This document shows, in pieces, positions 45,547-55,223 of a stretch of 64,000 nucleotides of DNA. The notes below the pieces were generated by a model. That model ran no database searches. It was not told the origin of the DNA and worked only from the letters and a program-made list of their open reading frames with translations. Source of the stretch: Leptodactylus fallax (lineage: Eukaryota > Chordata > Amphibia > Anura > Leptodactylidae); contig CAMRHE010000507.1 of NCBI GenBank assembly GCA_947044405.1, positions 1 to 64,000 of the forward strand, given 5' to 3'. Positions within the stretch are counted from its first letter, which is position 1, and every line of letters starts with the position of its first letter. Position numbers and translations under genes: made by a program.

Positions 45547-47149
45547 CAGTGGGGAAAAAAAGTATTTAGTCAGCCACCAATTGTGCAAGTTCTCCCACTT
45601 AAAAAAATTAGGCCAGTCTGTAATTGTCATCATAGGTAGACCTCAACTATGAGAGACAAAATGAGAAAACAAATCCAGAAAATCACATGGTCTGATTTTT
45701 TAAGAATTTATTTGCAAATTATGGTGGAAAATAAGTATTTGATCACCTACAAACAAGCAAGATTTCTGGCTCTCACAGACCTGTAACTTCTTCTTTGAGA
45801 GGCTCCTCTGTCCTCCACTCATTACCTGTAGTAATGGCTTCTGTTTGTCATTGTTATCAGTATAAAAGACACCTGTCCACAACCTCAAACAGTCACACTC
45901 CAAACTCCACTATGGTGAAGACCAAAGAGCTGTGGAAGGATACCAGAAACAAAATTGTAGCCCTGCACCAGGCTGGGAAGACTGAATCTGCAATAGGCAA
46001 GCAGCTTGGTGTTAAGAAATCAACTGTGGGAGAAATAATTAGAAAATGGAAGACATACAAGACCACTGATAATCTCCCTCCATCAGGGGCTCCACGCAAG
46101 ATCTCACCCCGTGGGGTCAAAATGATCACAAGAACGGTGAGCAAAAATCCCAGAACCACACGGGGAGACCTAGTTAATGACCTGCAGAAAGCTGGGACTA
46201 ACGTAACAAAGGCTACCGTCAGTAACACACTACCCCGCCAGGGACTCAGATTCTGCAGTGCCAGACGTGTCCCCCTGCTTAAGCCAGTACATATCCGGGC
46301 CTGTCTGAAGTTTGCTAGAGAGCATTTGGATGTTCCAGAAGAGTATTGGGAGAATGTCATATGGTCAGATGAAACCAAAGTAGAACTGTTTAGTAGAAAC
46401 ACAACTCGTGGTGTTTGGAGGAGAGTGAATGCTGAGTTGTATCCAAAGAACACCATACCTACTGTGAAGCATGGAGGTGGCAACATCATGCTTTGGAGCG
46501 GTTTCTCTGCAAAGGGACCAAGACAACTGATCTGTGTACATGAAAGAATGTATGGGGCCATGTATCGTGAGATTTTGAGTGCAAACCTCCTTCCATCAGC
46601 AAGGGCATTGAAGATGAAACGTGGCTGGGTCTTTCAGCATGACAATGATCCCAAGCACACCGCCAGGGCAACGAAGGAGCGGCTTCGTAAGAAGCATTTC
46701 AAGGTCCTGGAGTGGCCTAGCCAGTCTCCTGATCTCAACCCCATAGAAAACCTTTGGAGGGAGTTGAAAGTCCGTATTGCTCAGCGACAGCCCCAAAACC
46801 TCACTGCTCTAGAGGAGATCTGCATGGAGGAATGGGCCAACATACCAGCAACAGTGTGTGCCAACCTTGTGAAGACTTGCAGAAAATGTTCGACCTCTGT
46901 CATTGCCAACAAAGGATATAGAACAAAGTATTGAGATGAACTTTTGTTATCGACCAAATACTTATTTTCCACCATAATTTGCAAATAAATTCTTAAAAAA
47001 TCAGACAATGTGATTTTCTAGATATGTTTTCACATTTTGTCTCTCATAGTTGAGGTCTACCTATGATGACAATTACAGGTCAGCCTCATCTTTTTAAGTG
47101 GGAGAACTTGCACAATTGGTGGCTGATTAAATACTTTTTTTCCCCACTG
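45547..47149 (+). mobile_element. Full-length Tc1-like element with intact transposase frame (1603 bp)
   Basis: Ends CAGTGGGGAAAAAAAG and its partner TTTTTTTCCCCACTG. Inverted similarity extends over about 200 bp. TA lies on both sides (45545-45546 and 47150-47151). It interrupts the L2-like tail in duplication copy 2 only and is therefore younger than the duplication. Confidence 0.95.
45912..46934 (+). CDS. Tc1-like transposase, 340 residues, apparently intact
   Basis: An ATG-to-stop frame of 340 codons, the same length as Sleeping Beauty-type transposases. ATG 45912 is chosen because [16 protein letters not shown] is the shared N-terminus of related copies here; the frame is open upstream to 45795. 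Residues 1-110 hold two helix-turn-helix motifs and a short basic linker (APRKISPRG). The catalytic triad is complete: Asp153 in [10 protein letters not shown], Asp244 in [10 protein letters not shown] and Glu279 in [11 protein letters not shown], with Asp-Glu spacing of 34 residues. The product would bind the inverted repeats in the nucleus and catalyse cut-and-paste transposition into TA. Some substitutions relative to the copy at 50833 (LPRQG for LRRQG, WSGFSA for WGCFSA) might impair it. Activity is not established. Confidence 0.92.
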   Translation: MVKTKELWKDTRNKIVALHQAGKTESAIGKQLGVKKSTVGEIIRKWKTYKTTDNLPPSGAPRKISPRGVKMITRTVSKNPRTTRGDLVNDLQKAGTNVTKATVSNTLPRQGLRFCSARRVPLLKPVHIRACLKFAREHLDVPEEYWENVIWSDETKVELFSRNTTRGVWRRVNAELYPKNTIPTVKHGGGNIMLWSGFSAKGPRQLICVHERMYGAMYREILSANLLPSARALKMKRGWVFQHDNDPKHTARATKERLRKKHFKVLEWPSQSPDLNPIENLWRELKVRIAQRQPQNLTALEEICMEEWANIPATVCANLVKTCRKCSTSVIANKGYRTKY

Positions 47150-47151
47150 TA

Positions 47152-47395
47152 TAGCGCCATCATATTCTGTAGCACTTTACAAATCGGAGGACACATCAGA
47201 CATTACAATGTGCCAAACAAATAAACATATCAAACAGAAGGAGTGAGGGACCTGCTCGCAAGAACTTACATTCTATGAGGAGATAGGGGGACACAAGAAG
47301 TCAGAGGGCTTGTTTGCTACAATGGTCCATCCATCTTTTAATAGAAAAGAGGACAGGATCTGAGGAGGAAGGATAAAAGGTGTTATTGTTCTAGG
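47152..47395 (-). mobile_element. L2/CR1-like LINE 3' tail, right part
   Basis: Continuation of the tail cut at 45546. Matches 35465-35702 with few changes. Confidence 0.75.
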
Positions 47396-47515
47396 GGTCT
47401 GAATACTTTCCATATCCACTGTATATCATAGGTTATACAGTACACATATATCATAGGTTATATAATACACATAGGTTATACAGTCACATATATCACAGGC
47501 TATATATTACACATA
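47396..47515. repeat. AT-rich tandem repeat (ATCATAGGTTATACAGT type)
   Basis: Variant units TATATCATAGGTTATACAGT with ACACATA spacers. The same array appears at 48931-48968 and 50619-50832, so three Tc1 elements have inserted into it. Confidence 0.8.
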
Positions 47516-48930
47516 CAGTGGGGGAAAAATTATATAGTCAGCCATCAATTGTGCAAGTTCTCCCACTTAAAAAGATGAGGCCGGCCTGTAATTGATATCA
47601 TAGGTAGACCTCAACTATGAGAGACAAAATGAGAAAACAAATCCAGAAAATCACATGGTCTGATTTTTTAAGAATTTATTTGCAAATTCTGGTGGAAAAT
47701 AAGTATTTGGTCACCTACAAACAAGCAAGATTTCTGGCTCTCATAGACCTGTAACTTCTTCTTTAAGAGGCTCCTCTGTCCTCCACTCATTACCTGTAGT
47801 AATGGCTCCTGTTTGACATTGTTATCAGTATAAAAGACACCTGTCCACAACCTCAAACAGTCACACTCTAAACTCCACTATGCTGAAGACCAAAGAGCTG
47901 TGGAAGGACACCAGAAACAAAATTGTAGACCTGCACCAGGCTGGGAAGACTGAATCTGCAATAGGCAAGCAGCTTGGTGTGAAGAAATCAACTATGGGAG
48001 CAATAATTAGAAAATGGAAGACATACAAGACCATGGATAATCTCCCTCCATCAGGGGCTCCACGCAAGATCTCACCCCGTGGGGTCAAAATGATCACAAG
48101 AACGGTGAGCAAAATTCCCAGAACCACACGGGGACCTAGTGAATGATCTGCAGAAAGCTGGGACTAACGTAACAAAGGCTACGTCAGTAACACACTACGC
48201 CGCCAGGGACTCAGATCCTGCAGTGCCAGACATCTCCCCCTGCTTAAGCCAGTACATATCCGGGCCCGTCTGAAGTTTGCTAGAGAGCATTTGGATGTTC
48301 CAGAAGAGTATTTGGAGAATGTCATATGGTCAGACGAAACCAAAGTAGAACTGTTTGGTAGAAACACAAGTCGTCGTGTTTGGAGGAGAGTGAATGCTGA
48401 GTTGCATCCAAAGAACACCATACACCGTCTCTTTGCTGTTTGGCGTATTGAAGGCAAGATTCTTTGTGGCATTTGCGCAGTAAGGTCTTTCTTATGGCAA
48501 CTCGACCATGCAGCCCATTTTTCTTCAAGTGCCTCCTTATTGTGCATCTTGAAACAGCCACACCGATAGTTTTCAGAGAGTCCTGTATTTCAGCTAATGT
48601 TATGCGTGGGTTTTCTTTGCATCCCGAACAATTTTCTGGGCAGTTGTGGCCGATATTTTGGTTGGTCTACCTGACCATGGTTTGATTTCTGTGCATATTA
48701 TTAGACCAAAATCACCAGGGTATGTGAACTTTTAAACAGAGTCATTTTGATGTTTTTGGTTGTCATTATGGTTTAAAAAGAAAAAACACAGAAGTTTGAC
48801 AATAAATGGCTTCAACCAACCACTAACCATGAGTGGAGAAAAAAAAAATTGTGTTATCATTCATATTCTCTGAAAAAAGGCCAAAAATCCCAAAAATCTG
48901 CCGGGGTATGTAAACTTTTTAGCACAACTG
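47516..48930 (+). mobile_element. Chimeric Tc1 element with ends from two families (1415 bp)
   Basis: To about 48424 the sequence follows the element at 45547 (left end CAGTGGGGGAAAAATT). From there to the right end (TTAGCACAACTG) it follows a different Tc1 family read in the opposite direction. TA flanks both ends (47514-47515 and 48931-48932), so the hybrid sits as one insertion. Confidence 0.88.
47880..48569 (+). pseudogene. Tc1-like transposase N-terminal half, frameshifted, fused to reversed second transposase
   Basis: The plus-strand part starts [20 protein letters not shown] and is open to 48146, where a 2-base loss shifts the frame. The first catalytic Asp ([11 protein letters not shown]) is in a second frame from 48291. 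At about 48424 it breaks off. The reverse strand from 48561 then carries a helix-turn-helix start of another transposase (MAVSRCTIRRHLKKNGLHGR, then AIRKTLLRK). Neither half includes the second Asp or the Glu. Confidence 0.88.
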
Positions 48931-48968
48931 TATATCATAGGTTATACAGCACACATATACTGTATATA

Positions 48969-50618
48969 CAGTCATATGAAAAAGTTTGGGCACCCCTATT
49001 AATCTGAATCATTTTTAGTTCTAAATATTTGGGTGTTTGCAACAGCCATTTCAATTTGATATATCTAATAACTGATGGACACAGTAATATTTCAGGATTG
49101 AAATGAGGTTTATTGTACTAACAGAAAATGTGCAATATGCATTAAACCAAAATTTGACCGGTAAAAAAGTATGGGCACCTCAACAGAAAAGTGACATTAA
49201 TATTTAGTAGATCCTCCTTTTGCAAAAATAACAGCCTCTAGTCGCTTCCTGTAGCTTTTAATCAGTTCCTGGATCCTGGATGAAGGTATTTTTGACCATT
49301 CCTCTTTACAAAACAATTCCAGTTCAGTTAAGTTTGATGGTCGCCGAGCATGGACAGCCCGCTTCAAATTATCCCACAGATGTTCAATGATATTCAGGTC
49401 TGGGGACTGGGATGGCCATTCCAGAACATTGTAATTGTTCCTCTGCATGAATGCCTGAGTAGATTTGGAGCTGTGTTTTGGATCATTGTCTTGCTGAAAT
49501 ATCCATCCCCGGCGTAACTTCAAATTCGTCACTGATTCTTGTACATTATTCTCAAGAATCTGCTGATACTGAGTTGAATCCATGCGACCCTCAACTTTAA
49601 CAAGATTCCCGGTGCCGGCATTGGCCACACAGCCCCAAAGCATGATGGAACCTCCACCAAATTTTATAGTGGGTAGCAAGTGTTTTTCTTGGAATGCTGT
49701 GTTTTTTGGACGCCATGCATAACGCCTTTTTGTATGACCAAACAACTCAATCTTTGTTTCATCAGTCCACAGGACCTTCTTCCAAAATGAAGCTGGCTTG
49801 TCCAAATGTGCTTTTGCATACCTCAGGCGACTCTGTTTGTGGCGTGCTTTCAGAAACGGCTTCTTTCGCATCACTCTCCCATACAGCTTCTCCTTGTGCA
49901 AAGTGTGCTGTATTGTTGACCGATGCACAGTGACACCATCTGCAGCAAGATGATGCTGCAGCTCTTTGGAGGTGGTCTGTGGATTGTCCTTGACTGTTCT
50001 CACCATTCTTCTTCTCTGCCTTTCTGATATTTTTCTTGGCCTGCCACTTCTGGGCTTAACAAGAACTGTCCCTGTGGTCTTCCATTTCCTTACTATGTTC
50101 CTCACAGTGGAAACTGACAGGTTAAATCTCTGAGACAACTTTTTCTATCCTTCCCCTGAACAACTATGTTGAACAATCTTTGTTTTCAGATCATTTGAGA
50201 GTAGTTTTGAGGAGCCCATGATGCCACTCTTCAGAGGAGATTCAAATAGGAGAACAACTTGCAATTGGCCACCTTAAATACCTTTTCTCATGATTGGATA
50301 CACCTGGCTATGAAGTTCAAAGCTCAGTGAGGTTACAAAACCAATTTTGTGCTTCAGTAAGTCAGTAAAAAGTAGTTAGGAGTATTCAAATCAATAAAAT
50401 GATAAGGGTACCCAAAATTTTTGCACCGGACAAATTTTGGTTTAATGCATATTGCACATTTTCTGTTAGTACAATAAACCTCATTTCAATCCTGAAATAT
50501 TACTGTGTCCATCAGTTATTAGATATATCAAATTGAAATGGCTGTTGCAAACACCCAAATATTTAGAACTAAAAATGATTAAGATTAATAGGGGTGCCCA
50601 AACTTTTTCATATGACTG
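48969..50618 (-). mobile_element. Tc1-like element with about 200-bp inverted repeats (1650 bp)
   Basis: Left repeat 48969-49170 and right repeat about 50425-50618 are nearly identical in inverse orientation (CAGTCATATGAAAAAGTTTG at the left end). TA flanks at 48967-48968 and 50619-50620. Long inverted repeats like these usually hold direct-repeat transposase sites at both ends. Confidence 0.95.
49197..50219 (-). pseudogene. Tc1-like transposase broken by one amber codon
   Basis: From the ATG at 50217-50219 to the stop at 49197 there are 341 codons including stop, the standard 340-residue length. The only break I see is a TAG at codon 25 (plus-strand CTA at 50145-50147), where the context CSGEG.KKLSQRF predicts Tyr (TAC or TAT). 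Everything after is open: GRPRK linker, Asp153 ([12 protein letters not shown]), Asp244 ([12 protein letters not shown]) and Glu279 (PDLNIIEHLWD, with Ile in place of Pro after Asn). A shorter product starting downstream would lack the first helix of the DNA-binding domain. Confidence 0.93.
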
Positions 50619-50832
50619 TATATCATAGGTTATGCAGTACATATATACCTTAGGTTATACAGTGCACATGTATCATGGGCTATACAGTACATATATCATA
50701 TATCATAGGTTATACAGTCACATATATCATAGGTTATACAGTACATATATATATCATAGGTTATACAGTCACATATATCATAGGTAATACAGTACATACA
50801 GTACACATATATCATAGGTTATACAGCACATA
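50619..50832. repeat. AT-rich tandem repeat, main block
   Basis: About ten units of ATCATAGGTTATACAGTACA with ATATATAT spacers. Continues the array of 47396-47515. Confidence 0.85.
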
Positions 50833-52337
50833 CAGTGGGGAAACAAAGTATTTAGTCAGCTACCAATTGTGCAAGTTCTCCCACTGAAAAAGATGAGGCT
50901 GGCCTGTAATTGACTTGGAAAATAAGTATTTGGTCAATAACAAAAGTTCATCTCAATACTTTGTTATATATCCTTTGTTGGCAATGACAGAGAACATTTT
51001 CTGTAAGTCTTCACAAGGTTGGCACACACTGTTGCTGGTATGTTGGCCCATTCCTCCATGCAGATCTCCTCTAGAGCAGGGATGTTTTGGGGCTGTCACT
51101 AGGCAATACGGACTTTCAACTCCCTCCAAAGGTTTTCTATGGGGTTGAGATCTGGAGACTGGCTAGGCCACTCCAGGACCTTGAAATGCTTCTTATGAAG
51201 CCGCTCCTTCGTTGCCCTGGCGGTGTGCTTGGGATCATTGTCATGCTGAAAGACCCAGCCACGATTCATCTTCAAAGCCCTTGCTGATGGAAGGAGGTTT
51301 GCACTCAAAATCTCACGATACATGGCCCCATTCATTCTTTCATGTACACGGATCAGTCGTCCTGGTCCCTTTGCAGAGAAACAGCCCCAAAGCATGATGT
51401 TGCCACCCCCATGCTTCACAGTAGGTATGGTGTTCTTTGGATGCAACTCAGCATTCACTCTTCTCCAAACACGACCAGTTGGGTTTCTACCAAACAGTTC
51501 TACTTTGGTTTCATCTGACCATATTACATTCTCCCAATACTCTTCTGGAAAATTCAAATGCTCTCTAGAAAACTTCAGATGGGCCCGGATATGTACTGGC
51601 TTAAGCAGGGGGACACGTCTGGCACTGCAGAAGCTGAGTCCCTGGCGGCGTAGTGTGTTACTGACGGTAGCCTTTGTTACGTTAGTCCCAGCTTTCTGCA
51701 GGTCATTCACTAGGTCCCCCTGTGTGGTTCTGGGATTTTTGCTCACCGTTTTTGTGATCATTTTGACCCCACGGGGTGAGATCTTGCGTGGAGCCCCTGA
51801 TGGAGGGAGATTATCAGTGGTCTTGTATGTCTTCCATTTTCTAATTATTGCTCCCACAGTTGATTTCTTCACACCAAGCTGTTTGCCTATTGCAGATTCA
51901 GTCTTCCCAGCCTGGTGCAGGGCTACAATTTTGTTTCTGGTGTCCTTCCACAGCTCTTTGGTTTTCACCATAGTGGAGTTTGGAGTATGACTGTTTGAGG
52001 TTGTGGACAGGTGTCTTTTATACTGATAACAATGTCAAACAGGAGCCATTACTACAGGTAATGAGTGGAGGACAGAGGAGCCTCTTAAAGAAGAAGTTAC
52101 AGGTCTGTGAGAGCCAGAAATCTTGCTTGTTTGTAGGTGACCAAATACTTATTTTCCACTATAATTTGCAAACAAATTCTTTAAAAATCAGACAATGTGA
52201 TTTTCTGGATTTGTTTTCTCATTTTGTCTCTCATAGTTGAGGTCTACCTATGATGACAATTACAGGCTGGCCTCATTTTTTTAAGTGGGAGAACTTGCAC
52301 AATTGGTGGCTGACTAAATACTTTTTTTTCCCGACTG
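50833..52337 (-). mobile_element. Tc1-like element, same family as 45547, 5' end of transposase intact (1505 bp)
   Basis: Ends CAGTGGGGAAACAAAG and CCCGACTG with TA on both sides (50831-50832 and 52338-52339). About 100 bp are missing just inside the left end, near 50915. Confidence 0.93.
50953..51971 (-). pseudogene. Tc1-like transposase with adjacent nonsense codons
   Basis: ATG at 51971 ([20 protein letters not shown]) and open for 290 codons with Asp153 ([11 protein letters not shown]), Asp244 ([10 protein letters not shown]) and Glu279 ([10 protein letters not shown]). At codons 291-292 the element at 45547 has CAG CGA, whereas this copy has TAG TGA: two C-to-T changes on the coding strand, one at a CpG. 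The remaining C-terminal 48 codons then follow, ending in GYITKY at 50953. A truncated protein would keep the entire catalytic core but lose the C-terminal block conserved in the family. Confidence 0.92.
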
Positions 52338-52339
52338 TA

Positions 52340-53390
52340 TATGTGTGGTCAAATTTATAGAGGAACCTATGCCTCAATTTCTATATATTTTTTTAAAGTT
52401 ATTTATTGTGTTCAACCAGATCTATCCGAGTCCTGTAACCCAATAAAAAGGGGACAAGGGCCTTGAATATGGGGTAACAGCAGGACTGGTCCCAGAATTA
52501 TCCACGTCCTAGATCCGGTGCCACACTCATTCCTTGGTTGTGGGGAACACATTAATCCATTAGTGTGCCAATGTTTATCTCAATCAAAAACGAAAAAAAA
52601 AATCTAGATATATTTGCAACCTTCAAAATTGCCTCTATGTCACAAGATCCTTCCAGAGACTATTTATTTTAGTATTGAAAATCTGAATACTAAGTCTATG
52701 AATTACCAAACACATGTAAGTGAAGGATATGCCCCCTGCCCATGTCCACTTATATCATGGCCCCAAAATATATTTTTATTTATAAAGGATATTTAAAAAA
52801 AAAATAATAATAAAATTAATAAAAAACTCCCTGAGAAAAAGTTTTATTTCCGACAAGGGAGAGTTTTTCATTCCGTCACCGTTGAGGGTTGATAACCTTC
52901 TATTCCACGTGAAAAAGGGAAAACTATAAGTAATTTTAATAAACAATCCTCATAAGGACTTATTGGACATATTGGACTGGCTGTAATATACAGCTGTGGC
53001 GGACGCTTTGCTGCCATATTTAAAGACCCGGCATCCATCGTAATAGTACAGCAGATGTCAGGAAGGGGTTAAAACTGCATGAAAAGTTTTCTCTGAAGAA
53101 GTTTTAATTAGAAATTTTACAACATTCCTTCCTTTTAACATTATTTCATATTTCTGTAATTTTCTTGTTCTTATTAAACATTTTCACAAGCCTCTTCATA
53201 CAGTAGAAGAGGCTTCCAGTTCCTCGTGATCATCCAGTTTTAGTTCACAATACATGGTCTTGTTATGGCTGTATCAATGAATCTTTGTATCAATCCTCGT
53301 ATACAAGGTACACAACATCAACTTAGTTATCAAAATAGCAATTACAAGATATCACAAGTGAAGTAATGCGTCCGCTCCATCTTCTGAACC
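52340..53390. other. Unassigned AT-rich non-coding sequence
   Basis: No gene or named repeat recognised. By position it could include the 3' part or LTR of the retroviral relic whose env lies just above on the minus strand, but I could not find LTR features. Confidence 0.3.
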
Positions 53391-53497
53391 AGCCTTCTGG
53401 CCAGTCAGTGAAGGGATCATTGATTCCAGAGGTTGTTTTTATAGTTCTTTTTTTGTAGTATTATTGGGAATAAAAGGACAACAGTAAATTCCACATA
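53391..53497 (-). pseudogene. Retroviral env TM fragment, duplicated piece
   Basis: About 100 bp near-identical to 54190-54290 (TTGATTCCAGAGG and AAAAGGACAACAGTAAATTC blocks), part of the env TM frame. It lies on the other side of the PLE insert. Confidence 0.6.
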
Positions 53498-54074
53498 TGG
53501 AATCTATATTCAGTCCCTTAGGATACAACATTTACAGCCTGAATATCCATTCAAAGTATTTTGATTCTATTCCCTCCCCTTCTATGGGGGAACTATCAAT
53601 AATCATAACCTTTAGATCACTCTCAGTATGATGCAATTTGGAGAAATGTCTTGACATAGGTAAATCTGTGTGTTTTTCTCATATGGTGTAAGATGATGAT
53701 CGAGCCTCGTCTTCACATCGAGAGTCGTCTCACCAATGTATAACAAATTGCAAGGGGCATTTTACTAAAATAATCACATATTTTTAGGATTTGATCTTAT
53801 ATTCTTTTCGATTATAAATAAAGGAATCGCCCTTTTCCATGTATTTGCAATTCACACAGTTCAAGCGAGGAAAACAACCTTTTCTGATGCAACCGAAAAT
53901 GCCCATCTGTGTAAGGGGCCAGGAAGACCCAATATCCGCCCATACCAGTTTATCTCTCAGGTTAAAGCAGCGGCGGCAATATGAAAGGAGTGGAATGAAG
54001 CAGCATTTGCAGTATCACTTGATAGAACTCTCCAATGTCTCCTAATAATCCGCGCAATTTGTTGACTGCCTTCA
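53498..54074 (-). pseudogene. Penelope-like element fragment 3 (RT end and GIY-YIG)
   Basis: On the minus strand broken frames give NEGSQQIARIIRRHWRVLSS (RT C-terminal block), CFPRLNCVNCKYMEKGDSFI (Cys cluster before the nuclease) and a decayed GIY-YIG core with SRHFSKLHHTESDLKVMIID. Several stops and shifts. It lies between two pieces of retroviral env. Confidence 0.75.
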
Positions 54075-54540
54075 TTAAATGTAGAAATAAAGGGGATCCA
54101 CTCTGGTTTTTGTTTTGTCTGTCTGATTAAATTCTGCCACCCCCAAAGCCCTGGTCCAGAATTTTCTTAGGGTGCCCCCTTTGTAGGAATTTTTTGGCCA
54201 GTCAGGATCATTGATTCCAGAGGGGTTTTTTTCCAGTCCGTTTTTTGTAGTATTATTGGGCATAAAAGGACAACAGTAAATTCCAAACATTTTACAAACT
54301 TCTTCTTTTGTGAAGATCATGTCCAATCCCATTCTATTCTGCCATGCCATTAGGGACATAGGACCACATTTATGTTAACTGTAGACCACCAAAAGAAAAT
54401 TGACTCAAACCCTGCCGTGATCTGGTTCCTTACTTTAAACTTGTTTGGTACACCTCTAGGGACTCCAATCTCATCTATATATATATACTTTGGAGCCGAA
54501 AGACGCTCCGGGGCTGATCTCTTGGAGCCATTCATGGAAT
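54075..54540 (-). pseudogene. Endogenous retrovirus env, transmembrane subunit fragment
   Basis: Two overlapping minus-strand frames (54535-54350 and 54359-54075). The second contains a Cys-x6-Cys-Cys motif at about 54296-54270, the covalent SU-TM linkage signature of gamma-type retroviral envelopes, just after the conserved region upstream of it. A frameshift lies at about 54350-54360, the reading ends where PLE sequence begins, and no membrane anchor or cytoplasmic tail is visible. It is a decayed germline relic that cannot encode an envelope protein. Confidence 0.78.
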
Positions 54541-54785
54541 GAAACCTTATCTTCTAGTTTCTTGTAGTTTCTACGTGGGAACAGATGGAAGGCCATTACC
54601 AACTGGACCAATGTATAATTCCCTCACCAGTCGGCCGAGAGCCTGGCTCTCAGCGTTTTGTCTCCACACAACCACCAAATATTTGCTCTCATTATGGTCT
54701 GAATAACTTCCTGAGTCGTATGTTTTGTTTAAGGTCTCTGAACAATAGTCACTTGTTAGGTCTCCTACACACTACCTGATCATGA

Positions 54786-55223
54786 TCAAGTAAAGAACAT
54801 ATGGTTTCCATGGCAGGCAGTAGCTATGGGCGGGGTATCAGTGTTTCTCACGGTGGGATACAACAACGAGAGGGCTTTACATTCTTCACCTAAAGGTATA
54901 AAAGAATCATTATGTAAGTGGAGAATACATTGCAGATCCACAGGGTCCATGGCATTGGATAGTCTGAATGGAGTGGTTCCCAAGTGGGGTCTTGCCCTGG
55001 AGTAGGCAATACAATCTGTTATATCATATTGTTCAACTGTATAATGTACCCGCTCTAGCCTTTGGTTTTTGTCAGTATACCCTATTTTAAAGGCCAATTT
55101 GTCCTCATACATTAGGTCAAAGAATTGTTTCATCTCAAATGATAAATCTTCCTTTACAACTTTATCTCTAAGTAAAAATGACCCATGAGATCTTTGCCAC
55201 TTACTTATGAAAAATAATTTCAC
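54786..55223 (-). pseudogene. Probable endogenous retrovirus env, surface subunit fragment
   Basis: An open 145-codon frame on the minus strand, about 250 bp upstream of the TM fragment and on the same strand. The composition (regular Cys, Asn-x-Ser/Thr sites) and position suggest part of the SU subunit of the same provirus. No signal peptide and no cleavage site are seen. The family is judged by context and general look, so less certain than the TM fragment. Confidence 0.5.

Larger units (their letters stand above)
40251..47395. repeat. Direct segmental duplication, copy 2
   Basis: Partner of 31809-35702. After subtracting the hAT element (1734 bp plus its duplication) and the Tc1 element at 45547-47149 (1603 bp plus TA), it has the same length within about 100 bp. 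Both copies end at TTATTGTTCT (about 35702 and 47391). Confidence 0.88.

Noticed and set aside
51322..51990. 222-codon plus-strand frame, and a similar one at 45893-46561 on the minus strand
   Set aside because: Both are antisense shadows of Tc1 transposase genes.
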